Assembly (NCBI RefSeq): GCF_000012365.1
Contig: NC_007650.1
Span: forward strand, 2,728,001 to 2,792,000
Direction: 5' to 3'
Source of the DNA: Burkholderia thailandensis E264
GTDB lineage: Bacteria > Pseudomonadota > Gammaproteobacteria > Burkholderiales > Burkholderiaceae
Length of the DNA stretch: 64,000 bases
A program made the translations under genes and the position numbers. A model generated the notes under the pieces. It was given only the letters and a program-made list of their open reading frames with translations. It had not been told where the DNA came from and did no database searches. The stretch's first letter is position 1. Every line of letters begins with the position of its first letter. Shown here in pieces: positions 1 through 9,010 of the stretch.

Positions 1-591
1 ACGCTCTTCACGTGGAGCCCCGCTCAGTTCCAGGCGCTCAATCCGATCTGGATCATGCTGCTGAGCCCCGTGCTCGTCGCGGTATACAACGGCCTCGGCA
101 AGCGCGGCCGCGATCTGCCCGTCGCCGGCAAGTACGCGCTCGGCTTCGGCGTCGTCGCGCTCGGCTATCTCGCGTTCGCGATCAGCGGGCGCTTCGCGGT
201 CGACGGCCGCGTGTCGTCGTGGTTCATGGTCGCGGGCTACGGCTTCTACTCGCTCGGCGAGCTGCTCGTGAGCGGCCTCGGCCTCGCGATGATCGCGCGC
301 TACGTGCCGGCCCGCATGGGCGGCTTCATGATGGGCGCGTACTTCGTCGCGACGGGCGTATCTCAATATCTCGGCAGCGTCGTCGCGAACTTCGCGCAGA
401 TGCCGTCGAACGATCTGCCCGCGACCGCGTCGCTGCCGCTCTACATCGAACTGTTCACGGGCCTCGGCTGGCTCGCGGCGGCCGGCATGGCGATCGGCCT
501 GCTGATGCTGCCGTTGATGAACAGGCTCTCGCGCGAGCATCACCGCTGCGAAGCGCAGCGCCGCGAAGCGCAGGCCGCCGCCGCGCACTAG
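1..591 (+). CDS. POT/PTR-family proton-dependent peptide transporter, C-terminal part
   Basis: The frame is open from base 1, so the gene begins before the window; 196 C-terminal residues are present. They contain several hydrophobic segments: one near the start around ALNPIWIMLLSPVL, then ALGFGVVALGYLAFAI, a helix with SLGELLVSGLGLAM, one with GGFMMGAYF, and a last pair near GWLAAAGMAIGLLMLPL. The NPIWI.LLSP motif and the L(G)ELL..GLGLAM segment are characteristic of late transmembrane helices in bacterial di/tripeptide:H+ symporters (DtpA/DtpB type). The tail is short, charged and alanine-rich. Inner-membrane uptake of small peptides is the expected role. The family call is fairly secure; the substrate and the N-terminal half cannot be judged here. 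Confidence 0.8.
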   Translation, partial: TLFTWSPAQFQALNPIWIMLLSPVLVAVYNGLGKRGRDLPVAGKYALGFGVVALGYLAFAISGRFAVDGRVSSWFMVAGYGFYSLGELLVSGLGLAMIARYVPARMGGFMMGAYFVATGVSQYLGSVVANFAQMPSNDLPATASLPLYIELFTGLGWLAAAGMAIGLLMLPLMNRLSREHHRCEAQRREAQAAAAH

Positions 592-703
592 TGAAATCCC
601 TCGACATGTGACTTGCGCGCCACATTCTCCCTACGGTTCGCGCGCAAGCGTCCTACACTGAAACCAATTCGCCGGCACGGGCGACATCGGCAGGGAGAGT
701 GCG

Positions 704-907
704 ATGAAATCCAAGACGACGAGGCTCTGGCGAATGCTGTCGGACATCCGCCGCGCGCAGCGCTGCACGGCGCTGCGCGCGGCGGCGGCGGCGGCCGACG
801 TGGACGCGCTGCTGACGGAGCGCGACGACGAGCCCCGCGACGCGGACGATGCGGCGCAGGACGACGCATCGAACGCGAAGCGCGCAAGAACCGATCTGCG
901 CCACTGA
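704..907 (+). CDS. Small alanine-rich hypothetical protein (67 aa)
   Basis: A short reading frame starts at an ATG preceded at good spacing by a GGGAGAG ribosome binding site. The product has a basic N-terminus (MKSKTTRLWRMLSDIRRAQR), an alanine run, then an acidic aspartate-rich half and a basic end. No signal peptide, membrane segment or known motif is visible. It lies 112 bp after the transporter and is not obviously coupled to it. The good Shine-Dalgarno match supports translation, but composition alone cannot distinguish a real small protein from a chance frame in GC-rich DNA. I do not recognise a family. Confidence 0.45.
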   Translation: MKSKTTRLWRMLSDIRRAQRCTALRAAAAAADVDALLTERDDEPRDADDAAQDDASNAKRARTDLRH

Positions 908-1004
908 TGGCGCCGCGCCGCACGCGCAACTGATGCGCGCGCGGCTTCTTCGTCAGCCCGGCAACGGCCTCGGCGTGTCGCCGGCGCCCCGCTCGCCCGT
1001 CACA

Positions 1005-1615
<611 letters not shown>

Positions 1616-1846
1616 GATTTTTCCTCGGTCGACGGCGTCCGCCGCGAGGCAACGCACGGCGGGGACCAAGTATGCGAACCGCCCGTGACGGCGCGGTTAA
1701 ACGCGAATCGGCACGGAACGGCCGCCGTGAATGCGCGTGCGCAGCGCACGCGGAGCGATCCGGGGCGCGCGACTGCAGGCGCGTGAAATGCGAGCGATGC
1801 GATCCGCGCACACGGCGCGTGGCGCGTGGCGCGCGACATGCGCCGG

Positions 1847-2788
1847 TCAACCCATCGCGCTCGCCTCTTCGAGCACGCTGCGCTGCTGGATCGCGTCGAC
1901 AACGTCCGCGATGCAGCTGCGCAGCCATTCGTGCGCGACGCTGTTGTCGTAGCGCCGATGCCAGTACAGCGACCACGTGACCGGCTCGAGATCCAGCGGC
2001 AGCTCGCGAATCGCGAGGCGCGGGTCGCCTAGGCTCAGCGCGTGCCGCTCGGACATGATGACGGCGAGGGGCAGCGCGTCGAGCATGCTCGGCACGACGA
2101 GCCAGTGCGGCACGTTGAACGCGATGCGGCGCGTGAAGCGCATGTCCGCGAGCATCGTGTCGATCAGGCTGCTGTCGACGGGATTGATCGATACGTTGAG
2201 AAAGTCGAGCGCCGCGAAGCGCTCGAGCGTGAGCGGCCTGTTCGCGTCCGGATGGCGGCGGCTCAGCACGCAGACGAGCCGGTCCTGAAACAGCACCTGC
2301 GACGAAATCGCGCCCGGGTGATCGAGCCCCGCGCAGACCGCCATGTCGAGCCGGCCGGAATCGAGCGCCTCCACGGTCTTGTCCGCATTCAGGTGCATCA
2401 CGTTCATCCGGATGTGCGGAGCCATACCCCGAATGTTGCGCAACAGCGGCGGCAACAGCAGCAATTCGGTCAGGTCCGACATTCTGAGCGTAAAACGGCG
2501 ATCCGACGTAATTGAATCGAATTGATTTTCGGGAGCGAATAATTCTTCGATCTGTTGCAAAATTTGACGAATCGGGCAGGCGAGCGCTTTCGCCCGGGGC
2601 GTGAGCTCCATGCCGAGCGGCGTGCGCACCAGGATCTCGTCCTTGAACACGTAGCGCAGCCGGCCGAGCGCGTTGCTGACGGCCGGCTGCGTCAAGCCGA
2701 TCCTTTGTCCGGCGCGGGTCACCTGCCGCTCCGCGAGCAGCGCATCCAGTATGACGAGCAGATTCAGGTCGATCGAGCGTAGATTCAT
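1847..2788 (-). CDS. LysR-family transcriptional regulator
   Basis: The 313-residue product begins MNLRSIDLNLLVILDALLAE and has the LysR N-terminal winged helix-turn-helix (about residues 5-64; Q-V-T-R-A-G recognition segment followed by TQPAVSNALGRLR). The remainder is a periplasmic-binding-like effector domain, with NodD/NahR-type features such as the MSDLTELLLLPPLL segment. The start is supported by AAGGAA upstream. It lies beyond the terminator of the CoA-ester cluster and is transcribed in the same direction, so it has its own promoter in the AT-rich stretch 2820-2960. It is a plausible regulator of the neighbouring cluster, but this is by position only. Family call is secure; the effector is unknown. 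Confidence 0.9.
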   Translation of the reverse strand: MNLRSIDLNLLVILDALLAERQVTRAGQRIGLTQPAVSNALGRLRYVFKDEILVRTPLGMELTPRAKALACPIRQILQQIEELFAPENQFDSITSDRRFTLRMSDLTELLLLPPLLRNIRGMAPHIRMNVMHLNADKTVEALDSGRLDMAVCAGLDHPGAISSQVLFQDRLVCVLSRRHPDANRPLTLERFAALDFLNVSINPVDSSLIDTMLADMRFTRRIAFNVPHWLVVPSMLDALPLAVIMSERHALSLGDPRLAIRELPLDLEPVTWSLYWHRRYDNSVAHEWLRSCIADVVDAIQQRSVLEEASAMG

Positions 2789-3005
2789 GATTGCGCCGTT
2801 CCTTTTCCGAAATTGGCCGCCAAATCATCGGCCTTCGGAATTTTCAAAATACAAATCAAAATTGAATCTAGTAATTCGACGAAAAAGAATAGCCCAATTA
2901 TTTAAATACCTTACCGCAATTAGAATAAGAGCACGGTTTCCGCCGCGAATCGGAATGGATCGTTATTTTTGTAAGCATTCCGTATTCGGGCGCGGCGGCG
3001 CACGC

Positions 3006-3041
3006 AAAAAAAACGCGCGGCGGCCGAAGCCGCCGCGCGCG
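3006..3041 (-). terminator. Rho-independent terminator of CoA-ester cluster A
   Basis: Read on the minus strand, a perfect 11-bp GC stem with a UUCG tetraloop (3014-3024 paired with 3029-3039) is followed by eight T residues (3013-3006). It lies about 20 bp after the cyclase stop codon and closes the minus-strand operon that runs from the MFS gene at 11058. Confidence 0.92.
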
Positions 3042-3061
3042 CCCTCTCGGGTTGTCGCGAA

Positions 3062-4066
3062 TCAGACCGTCGCGACCGGATTGACGGGCGAGCCCACCAG
3101 CCCGCGAATGTGCAGCGGCGGCGCCGTCAGCAGAAACCGGCTGCGCCCTTCCCTTCGCAGCCACTGCGCCAGCGGCGTCAGCCTCCACAGCTCGCCGAGA
3201 TGTATGCCCAGCTTGAACAGACACAGCTCGTGCAACGGCATCAGCGCACCCGGCCTCTCCCTCGACTTCAACACCCCAGGCCGCTCCTCCACCGCGTGAT
3301 TGTCCGCCGCCAGCACCGACAGCCCGCTCTCGTCCACCCACTTCAGCAGCCGCCCGTCCTCTCCGTCCAGCACGCAGCCCCCCGTCAACGACCCAGCCTC
3401 CTCTCCCAGCAATCGCTCCGCGAACCCCGTGTGCACGCACACCATGTCCCCACGCTCCACTTCCACGCGATCCGCCTCCAGCACCCGCATCAGCGCCTCG
3501 TAGCCCACCTTGCGACGTTCGTCTCCGTAGTGGTGCCGCAAGTCGATCAGCACCCCGCGACCCTGCACCCCCGTCTGCGCCATCACCTCTATCCCCAGCG
3601 CGTGCGCGCCTCCCTCGCTGTCCCCCTCCTTCGGCACCACCACGTGCTCGCCCAACCGGTAGCCGTTGTAGAACACCACCTCCGCATGACCGTCGTCGTC
3701 CGCGTCGAACACCCCGCCCACGTGCGACAGCGCATCCCACTGCGTCGAGTATTGCGAGTGCACGCAGAACGCGTCGTCGCACACCACGTCCGTCGCGTTG
3801 CGCGCCGACTCGTCCGCCCGGTAGCCGAAATACGGCCGGCCGCCCAGTTGCGCCGCCATCACCCGCGGCGGCTGCCGCCGAGCGTTCAGCCCACCCCCAC
3901 GCGGAACATCCAGCGGCAGGCTCAGCGAAAACACCTTCCCCGCCTTCACCTCCGCCAGCCCCTCCAGAACCTTGCGCTCCGTCAGCCAGTTCAGCCTGCC
4001 CTTCTCGTCCTCATCCCCGAACTCGCCCCAGTTCGACCCCGCCGGGCGCCGTCTCCACCGTCGTTC
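3062..4066. repeat. Direct repeat, copy A (about 1.0 kb, cyclase coding sequence)
   Basis: The block matches 13147-14151 with four substitutions that I could find (3065, 3230, 3538, 3642) and no indels. The match starts at the first base of the GAA codon that follows the start region and ends at the shared TGA; the flanking DNA is unrelated on both sides. Both copies are in the same orientation, about 10 kb apart. Confidence 0.95.
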
Positions 4067-4072
4067 AGTCAA
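3062..4072 (-). CDS. Cyclase/kynurenine formamidase-like hydrolase, copy A
   Basis: This 336-residue protein belongs to the metal-dependent cyclase family (PF04199; kynurenine formamidase and isatin hydrolase relatives). The metal-site region is seen as CVHSQYSTQWDALSHVGG, a variant of the family HxGTHxDxxxH motif, with a later HTG segment (CVHTGFAE). The start is a TTG at 4072 with GGGAGG at good spacing; it overlaps the stop of the preceding MmgE/PrpD gene by 8 nt, implying translational coupling. It is the last gene of cluster A. The coding region is nearly identical to copy B at 13147-14154, and the codon use (frequent GGG, GTG, GAG, CGG) differs from the C-ending bias of its neighbours. 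Substrate unknown; a role on a cyclic or acyl intermediate of the same pathway is inference. Confidence 0.88.
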   Translation of the reverse strand: MTERRWRRRPAGSNWGEFGDEDEKGRLNWLTERKVLEGLAEVKAGKVFSLSLPLDVPRGGGLNARRQPPRVMAAQLGGRPYFGYRADESARNATDVVCDDAFCVHSQYSTQWDALSHVGGVFDADDDGHAEVVFYNGYRLGEHVVVPKEGDSEGGAHALGIEVMAQTGVQGRGVLIDLRHHYGDERRKVGYEALMRVLEADRVEVERGDMVCVHTGFAERLLGEEAGSLTGGCVLDGEDGRLLKWVDESGLSVLAADNHAVEERPGVLKSRERPGALMPLHELCLFKLGIHLGELWRLTPLAQWLRREGRSRFLLTAPPLHIRGLVGSPVNPVATV

Positions 4073-5576
4073 GTGAGCCTCCCGTATCCGTCCCCGACGC
4101 GCCGGCCCCGCCGGACGTCAGCTCGATGAGCGGCGCGAGCGGCCCGCCGTCGACGAGCGCCGACACCGCATCGCGCAGCGCGAGCGCCGCCGGCATGCCA
4201 AGCGTCGCGCCCGCGGCCAGCATGAACTTCGCCGTCAGCTCCTGCTCGGTCAGCGGCCGCGCATTGGTGCCCTTGCTCGATTCGATGCGCGCCTCGCGCG
4301 CGTGCCCGTCCACGGTCGTCACGCGCATCACCGCCGGCAGCCCCGCCGGAAAGCGCGCGTCGCACCACGGATCGGCGACGCAACGCACCTTCGCGGCGAG
4401 CGCGCGCCGCGCGGCGTCGTGCACGTGGGCATCGTCGAAGTCGTCGAACCAGACGCCGAGCCCGCCGCCGCCGAGCAGCGCGGCCGCGACCGTATACGGC
4501 CCCGAGAACGCGGCCGCATAGCCGTTCGGCGGGCGCATCTTGATTTCGGCGGGCTCGCCGATCGTGCGCAGCGTCGGGCTCGCGACGCTCAGCTCGATCG
4601 ACGCCACGTCGTCCGCGCGCAGGCCCTCGGCCTTCAGCTGCAGCGCGGCGTCGATGCCCGGGTGCGTGAAGTGGTTGCACGGATATGGCTTGAAGATGAT
4701 CTGGCTCGTCTCCCATTCGTCGCCGAGATGGCTCAGCACCGCGTTCGGATCGGCGAGATCGCCGCACCACGCGTGGAAGAAGCCGAACCGGCCTTCGAGC
4801 GCGGTCGGCGGCGCGGTGACGCCCGCCGCCGCGAATTCCGCCGCGCTCACGCCCGCATGCGCGGCCCAGCCGCAATGAACGCGCTTGACCGAGCCGCCCG
4901 TGCGGTTCGCTTCGAGCAGGCCCGCGCCCATGCTCGCGGCGATGCCGAGCGCCGACGCGATCCCCGCCGCATCGAGCCCGTACAGCATCGCCGCGGCCGC
5001 CGCGGCGCCGAGCGTGCCGCAGATCGACGTCGCGTGCTGGCCGCGATCGAAGAACACCGAGTTGCCGAGCCGCTCGTTGTACGCGGCGACGCCGAGCCGG
5101 ATGCAGATTTCGGTGCCGACCGTGATCGCGTCGAGGAGCGCCGCGCCCGACGCGTTCGTCGTCTCGGCGACGGCGAGCGCCGCGGGAATCACCGACGCGC
5201 TCGGATGCAGCACCGACAGCATGTGCGAATCGTCGAAGTCCATCGCATGCGCGAGCGTGCCGTTGACGAGCGCGGCGCCCGCGGCGGGCAGCCTGTCGCG
5301 CGCGCCGACGACGCCCGCCGGGCCGCGCGCCGCCCAGCCGCGCACGACGCGCAGCACCGCGTGCGCGACGGGCTCGCGATGCGCAATCAGGCTGTTGCCG
5401 AGCAGATCGAGCACGCGCGCGGCGGCTTCCTCGCGCAATTGCAGTTCGAGCCCGTCGATGCGCACCGCGGCCGCGAAGCGGCCGAGCGCGCCGACGATGC
5501 CGTCGGCGGGCGGCGTGGCGACGGGCCCGGCGCGGCGTGCGGCGGCCCGTGTGATGGTCAGATCGGCTGCGCTCAT
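4065..5576 (-). CDS. MmgE/PrpD-family protein (2-methylcitrate dehydratase / cis-aconitate decarboxylase fold), cytosolic
   Basis: 503 residues, close to the usual length for the family (PF03972). Typical features are an N-terminal helical domain with VNGTLAHAMDFDDSH (family hallmark around residues 90-105), VGTEICIRLG, GTLGAAAAAAMLYGLD, and the HCGWAAHAGVSAAEFAA segment, then IIFKPYPCNHFTHPGIDAA. There is no signal peptide. Its ATG overlaps the TGA of the CitE-like gene (ATGA), and its own stop overlaps the cyclase start, so it is translated in a coupled string. Family members dehydrate or decarboxylate branched tricarboxylates or dicarboxylates (methylcitrate, aconitate); substrate here cannot be assigned. 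A Tat-exported paralogue is at 18848-20311. Confidence 0.9.
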   Translation of the reverse strand: MSAADLTITRAAARRAGPVATPPADGIVGALGRFAAAVRIDGLELQLREEAAARVLDLLGNSLIAHREPVAHAVLRVVRGWAARGPAGVVGARDRLPAAGAALVNGTLAHAMDFDDSHMLSVLHPSASVIPAALAVAETTNASGAALLDAITVGTEICIRLGVAAYNERLGNSVFFDRGQHATSICGTLGAAAAAAMLYGLDAAGIASALGIAASMGAGLLEANRTGGSVKRVHCGWAAHAGVSAAEFAAAGVTAPPTALEGRFGFFHAWCGDLADPNAVLSHLGDEWETSQIIFKPYPCNHFTHPGIDAALQLKAEGLRADDVASIELSVASPTLRTIGEPAEIKMRPPNGYAAAFSGPYTVAAALLGGGGLGVWFDDFDDAHVHDAARRALAAKVRCVADPWCDARFPAGLPAVMRVTTVDGHAREARIESSKGTNARPLTEQELTAKFMLAAGATLGMPAALALRDAVSALVDGGPLAPLIELTSGGAGASGTDTGGSLD

Positions 5577-6445
5577 GACAGGGCTCCGTTCGAACGCGGG
5601 TTGCCCGCAAGCGCGAGCGTGACGCGCGCGTTCGCGATCAGCGGCGGCGCGACCACGCGCCCGTCGGGCAGCACGAACACCGACGACGCGGACGATGCGC
5701 CCGCGGCGGCGTCGACCGCGTCGAGAATCCGCTCGGCCGCCTCGATCTCGTCGGCCGACGGCGTGAACACCTCGTTGATCACCGGCACCTGCGACGGATG
5801 GATCGCGAAGCGGCCGACGAAGCCCATCGATTTCGCCCGCAGCGTCGATTCGCGCAGCCCGTCGAGATCAGTCAGCGTGTGATAGACGGTCTGGATCGGC
5901 CCCGCGAGCCCCGCCGCGCGCGCGGCGACGACGCAGCGCGCGCGGCACACTTCGAGCGTGAAGTTGTCGACGCCGATCTGCAAGTCGGCGCGCAGGTCGC
6001 TCTCGCCGAGCCCGATCCGCTCGAGCCGCGGCGAAGCGGTCGCGAGCTGATACGCGGTCTCGACGCCGTACGCGGATTCGATCAGGATCTGGATGCCGGC
6101 CGCGCAGCCGAGCGCGTCGAGCCACGAGGCCACTTCGCGAATCTCGCGCGGCTCGTCGCACTTCGGCAGGCGCAGCGCCTTCAGCGCGGGCAGCGCGATC
6201 GCCGCGACGTCGTCACGGCACCACGGGCTCGAATACGGATTGACCCGCACGTAAGTCGGCTTCGCCGGCCCCGCCGCGAGAATCCCGGCCGCCGCTTCGC
6301 GCGCGGCGACCTTGTGAGCCGCAGGCACCGCATCCTCGAGGTCGAGGACGATCGCATCGGCGTCGCTCGCGTACGCCTTCGCGACGACGGCCGCCTTGTG
6401 CGCCGGCACGTACAGGTAACTGCGGTAATTCGCGCTGCTCGTCAT
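5573..6445 (-). CDS. HpcH/HpaI aldolase / CitE-like CoA-ester lyase, cluster A
   Basis: 290 residues starting MTSSANYRSYLYVPAHK. The CitE/malyl-CoA lyase signature is clear: RSYLYVPAH near the N-terminus, DAIVLDLEDAVP (metal/acid region, about residues 29-40), YVRVNP, LRLPKC, IQILIESAYGV and GLGESDLRADL, ending with the AIHPSQVPVINEVF segment. Family members cleave or form 3-hydroxyacyl-CoA thioesters such as malyl-CoA or citramalyl-CoA. It overlaps by ATGA both with the CoA-transferase upstream and the MmgE/PrpD gene downstream, so substrate activation and cleavage are likely produced together. A second CitE-like gene lies at 16531-17436. Confidence 0.9.
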   Translation of the reverse strand: MTSSANYRSYLYVPAHKAAVVAKAYASDADAIVLDLEDAVPAAHKVAAREAAAGILAAGPAKPTYVRVNPYSSPWCRDDVAAIALPALKALRLPKCDEPREIREVASWLDALGCAAGIQILIESAYGVETAYQLATASPRLERIGLGESDLRADLQIGVDNFTLEVCRARCVVAARAAGLAGPIQTVYHTLTDLDGLRESTLRAKSMGFVGRFAIHPSQVPVINEVFTPSADEIEAAERILDAVDAAAGASSASSVFVLPDGRVVAPPLIANARVTLALAGNPRSNGALS

Positions 6446-7680
6446 AGTGCGCCTCGTTCGGTCAAATCGGCGAGTTCGCCGGCATCGATGCCGAGCGCGC
6501 CGAACACTTCGTTGTTGTGCGCGCCGCGCCGCGGCCCGCCCCAGCGGATCGCGCCCGGCGTGTCGGACAGCCTGAACGGCACGTTGTGCGTGCGGAACGC
6601 GCCGAGCTCCTCGTCGTGCACCGTCACGATCGAGCCGAGCGCCGCGTACTGCGGATCGCGCAGCACGTCGGCCACGTCGTGGATCGGCGCGATCGCGGCC
6701 TCGGCGCGCTCGAATTCGGCGATCGCCTCGTCGCGCGTGCGCTGCGCGATCCAGCCGCCCACCGCCGCATCGAGTTCGTCCGCGTGGCGCGCGCGGCCCG
6801 CGCCCGTCGCGAACCACGGCTCGTCGACGAGATCCGCGCGGCCGACGAGCCGCATCACGCGTTCCGCGATGCTCTGCGCGGACGTCGACAGCGCGACCCA
6901 TTTTCCGTCCGCGCTCCGGTAGACGCCGCGCGGCGAGTTGTTCGACGAGCGGTTGCCGGTGCGCGGCGGCACGACGCCCGTCTGGTCGTAGCTCGCGATC
7001 TGCGCGCCGAGCGCGGCGAGCATCGTCTCGATGATCGCGAGATCGACGACCTGGCCGCGCCCCGTGCGCTCGCGCGCCTTGAGCGCCGTGAGCGTCGCGA
7101 ACGCTGCGTTCAGCCCCGCGATCGTGTCGGCAAGCGGAAACGACGGCAGCAGCGGCGCGCCGCCCGCCTCGCCCGTGACCGACGCAAGCCCGCTCATCGC
7201 CTCGGCGAGCGTGCCGAAGCCCGGCCGGTTCGCATACGGGCCGAACTGCCCGAAGCCCGTCACGCGCACGAGCACGAGGCGCGGGTTGAGCGCCGACAGC
7301 ACGTCGTAGCCGAGCCCCCAGCGCTCGAGCGTGCCCGGCCGGAAGTTCTCGATGACGACGTCCGCCGTCGCCGCGAGCTCGCGAAACAGCCGCTGCCCGT
7401 CGGCATGGCCGAGATTGAGCGTCACCGAGCGCTTGTTGCGCGCGATCACCTTCCACCAGAGCGGCACGTCGTCGCGCCGCGCGCCGTACTTGCGGGCCGG
7501 ATCGCCCGCAGGATGCTCGACCTTGATCACGTCGGCGCCGTAATCGGCGAGCATCGTCGCCGCGAGCGGGCCGGCGAACAGCGTCGCCGCGTCGATCACG
7601 CGAATGCCGTCGAGCGGCGGCGCATCGTGCGCGCGCGCTTGCGTCCCGGCTTGCAGCTCGTCGAGGTCCACGTTCGTCAT
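6442..7680 (-). CDS. Class III CoA-transferase (CaiB/BaiF), cluster A
   Basis: 412 residues. The N-terminal LDGIRVIDAATLFAGPLAA, then LADYGADVIKVEHPAGDPAR, IARNKRSVTLNL and VIENFRPGTLERWGLGYD are diagnostic of the CaiB/BaiF family, which moves CoA between carboxylic acids. I chose the ATG at 7680 because GGAG precedes it; an upstream in-frame ATG at 7731 lacks such support. Expected role is to make the CoA ester that the coupled CitE-like lyase then cleaves, similar in logic to citramalate, itaconate or malate activation in other bacteria. Donor and acceptor are unknown. Confidence 0.92.
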   Translation of the reverse strand: MTNVDLDELQAGTQARAHDAPPLDGIRVIDAATLFAGPLAATMLADYGADVIKVEHPAGDPARKYGARRDDVPLWWKVIARNKRSVTLNLGHADGQRLFRELAATADVVIENFRPGTLERWGLGYDVLSALNPRLVLVRVTGFGQFGPYANRPGFGTLAEAMSGLASVTGEAGGAPLLPSFPLADTIAGLNAAFATLTALKARERTGRGQVVDLAIIETMLAALGAQIASYDQTGVVPPRTGNRSSNNSPRGVYRSADGKWVALSTSAQSIAERVMRLVGRADLVDEPWFATGAGRARHADELDAAVGGWIAQRTRDEAIAEFERAEAAIAPIHDVADVLRDPQYAALGSIVTVHDEELGAFRTHNVPFRLSDTPGAIRWGGPRRGAHNNEVFGALGIDAGELADLTERGAL

Positions 7681-7788
7681 CGTGTTCTCCAATCGGCTCG
7701 TCGGCCGGAGCGTTTCGCGCGATCCGGCCAATTCATTTGGATGACTAATCGTCGTCCGATGCGCATCGCCCCGGACGACGCCGGTTCG

Positions 7789-8952
7789 TCAGACGGGATT
7801 GACCTGATACAGCGGGAAATACGTCTTGATCTTCCCGTTGACGTAGTCGGACGCGAGCGCCGGCACGTCGTCGAAGCCGTATATCTCGGTCGGCTCCGGC
7901 CCGACCCAGTCGGACGATTCCTGGAAGTCGCGGATCGCCTCGCTATCGTCGTATCGCCATGCGTGCGTGTGAATGTGCAGCCGGCGGTTGATGCACTCGG
8001 TCGCGCGCAGGTTCCAGAGCCGCATGCCGGTTTTCCAGCCGACCGTCGCGACGATCCCGGTGCGGCCGATCACGCGCATCGTCGCGCGATAGAGCGCGCC
8101 GCCGAGGTTGTCGAGGAAAATCGCGACACCACGCCCGCCGCTCAGCTCGCCGATGATCTCGGCGAATGCGCTCTCCGACGCGCGGTAGTGAGCCTGATAT
8201 TCCGGATCGCTGCGGTAGCGTTCCTCGTCGTACGCGAGATGCGGGAAACGGCGCCGGTCGACGGGCGTGATGCCGAGCTTCTCGATGTCGGCGAGGCGCT
8301 TGTCGCCGCTCGCCGTCATCGCGACGCGAAAGCCCTCGCGCTTGGCCAGTTGCAACTCCGCGAGCGTCGTGCCGCCGCCCCATCCGAACACCAGATAGTC
8401 GGCCGGATCGACGTCCGGCAATTGCGCGCGCCAGCACTTCGACGCGACTTTCCAGTTGTCCCACGCGGTGAAGTAGCGGCCGTAGGTCGCCCATTGCAGC
8501 AGCGAATGGCGGCTGCCCTTCGGCACCGGCACGAGATTGTCCGCGCGGATCTTCGTGCGCCGCGCCATCACGCCGATCGTTCCCGGCGCGTCGTATGCGT
8601 AGACGAGCTCCGCGAAGCCGTATTGATCGCGCTTGCCGAACGGCATCACCATGCAGATCTCGCCGATCTCCGGGTGCTTTGCGCCGCGGCCGCGATCGAC
8701 GACGCGCACGAGCGCGCCGTTGCCGAGCACGATCTTCTCTTCGCCGCGCTGGCGGCAGATGTCGACCGGGTTGCGCGACAGCGCGTGATCGAGATTCGCC
8801 TCCCACGAGCCGTACAGCGGCTCGACGAGCGCTTCGTCATCCTCAAGACCGGCGAACTGGAACGTCTCCCGGCGCAGCTCGCCGGGCACCGGCGCGTGCT
8901 TCTTCGTCTGTTCGGGGCCGGCATACAGCACCCATGCTTCAGTCGTGATCAT
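7789..8952 (-). CDS. Medium-chain dehydrogenase/reductase related to crotonyl-CoA reductases
   Basis: 387 residues from ATG 8952 (GAGGA upstream; a GTG one codon earlier is too close). The N-terminal part has a GroES-like fold; the middle carries YLVFGWGGGTTLAELQLAK, a dinucleotide-binding glycine segment, and IFLDNLGG later. The WATYGRYFTAWDNW stretch and overall organisation recall crotonyl-CoA carboxylase/reductase and related acyl-CoA reductases. No structural four-cysteine zinc cluster is seen. It is separated by 108 bp from the CoA-transferase and 58 bp from the isochorismatase-like gene on the same strand. Cluster B has no counterpart, so it may serve a substrate-specific entry step. 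Confidence 0.75.
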   Translation of the reverse strand: MITTEAWVLYAGPEQTKKHAPVPGELRRETFQFAGLEDDEALVEPLYGSWEANLDHALSRNPVDICRQRGEEKIVLGNGALVRVVDRGRGAKHPEIGEICMVMPFGKRDQYGFAELVYAYDAPGTIGVMARRTKIRADNLVPVPKGSRHSLLQWATYGRYFTAWDNWKVASKCWRAQLPDVDPADYLVFGWGGGTTLAELQLAKREGFRVAMTASGDKRLADIEKLGITPVDRRRFPHLAYDEERYRSDPEYQAHYRASESAFAEIIGELSGGRGVAIFLDNLGGALYRATMRVIGRTGIVATVGWKTGMRLWNLRATECINRRLHIHTHAWRYDDSEAIRDFQESSDWVGPEPTEIYGFDDVPALASDYVNGKIKTYFPLYQVNPV

Positions 8953-9010
8953 CACTTGTCCTCGATGGATGGCAAACGTTGGGGAATGCGCGTTGCGCGG
9001 GCTCGCCGCT

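Noticed and set aside
3110..4129. Long open frame on the plus strand across the cyclase (histidine, arginine and proline-rich)
   Set aside because: It is the antisense shadow of a GC-rich gene. Composition is unnatural, and both cyclase copies show the same shadow because their sequences match.
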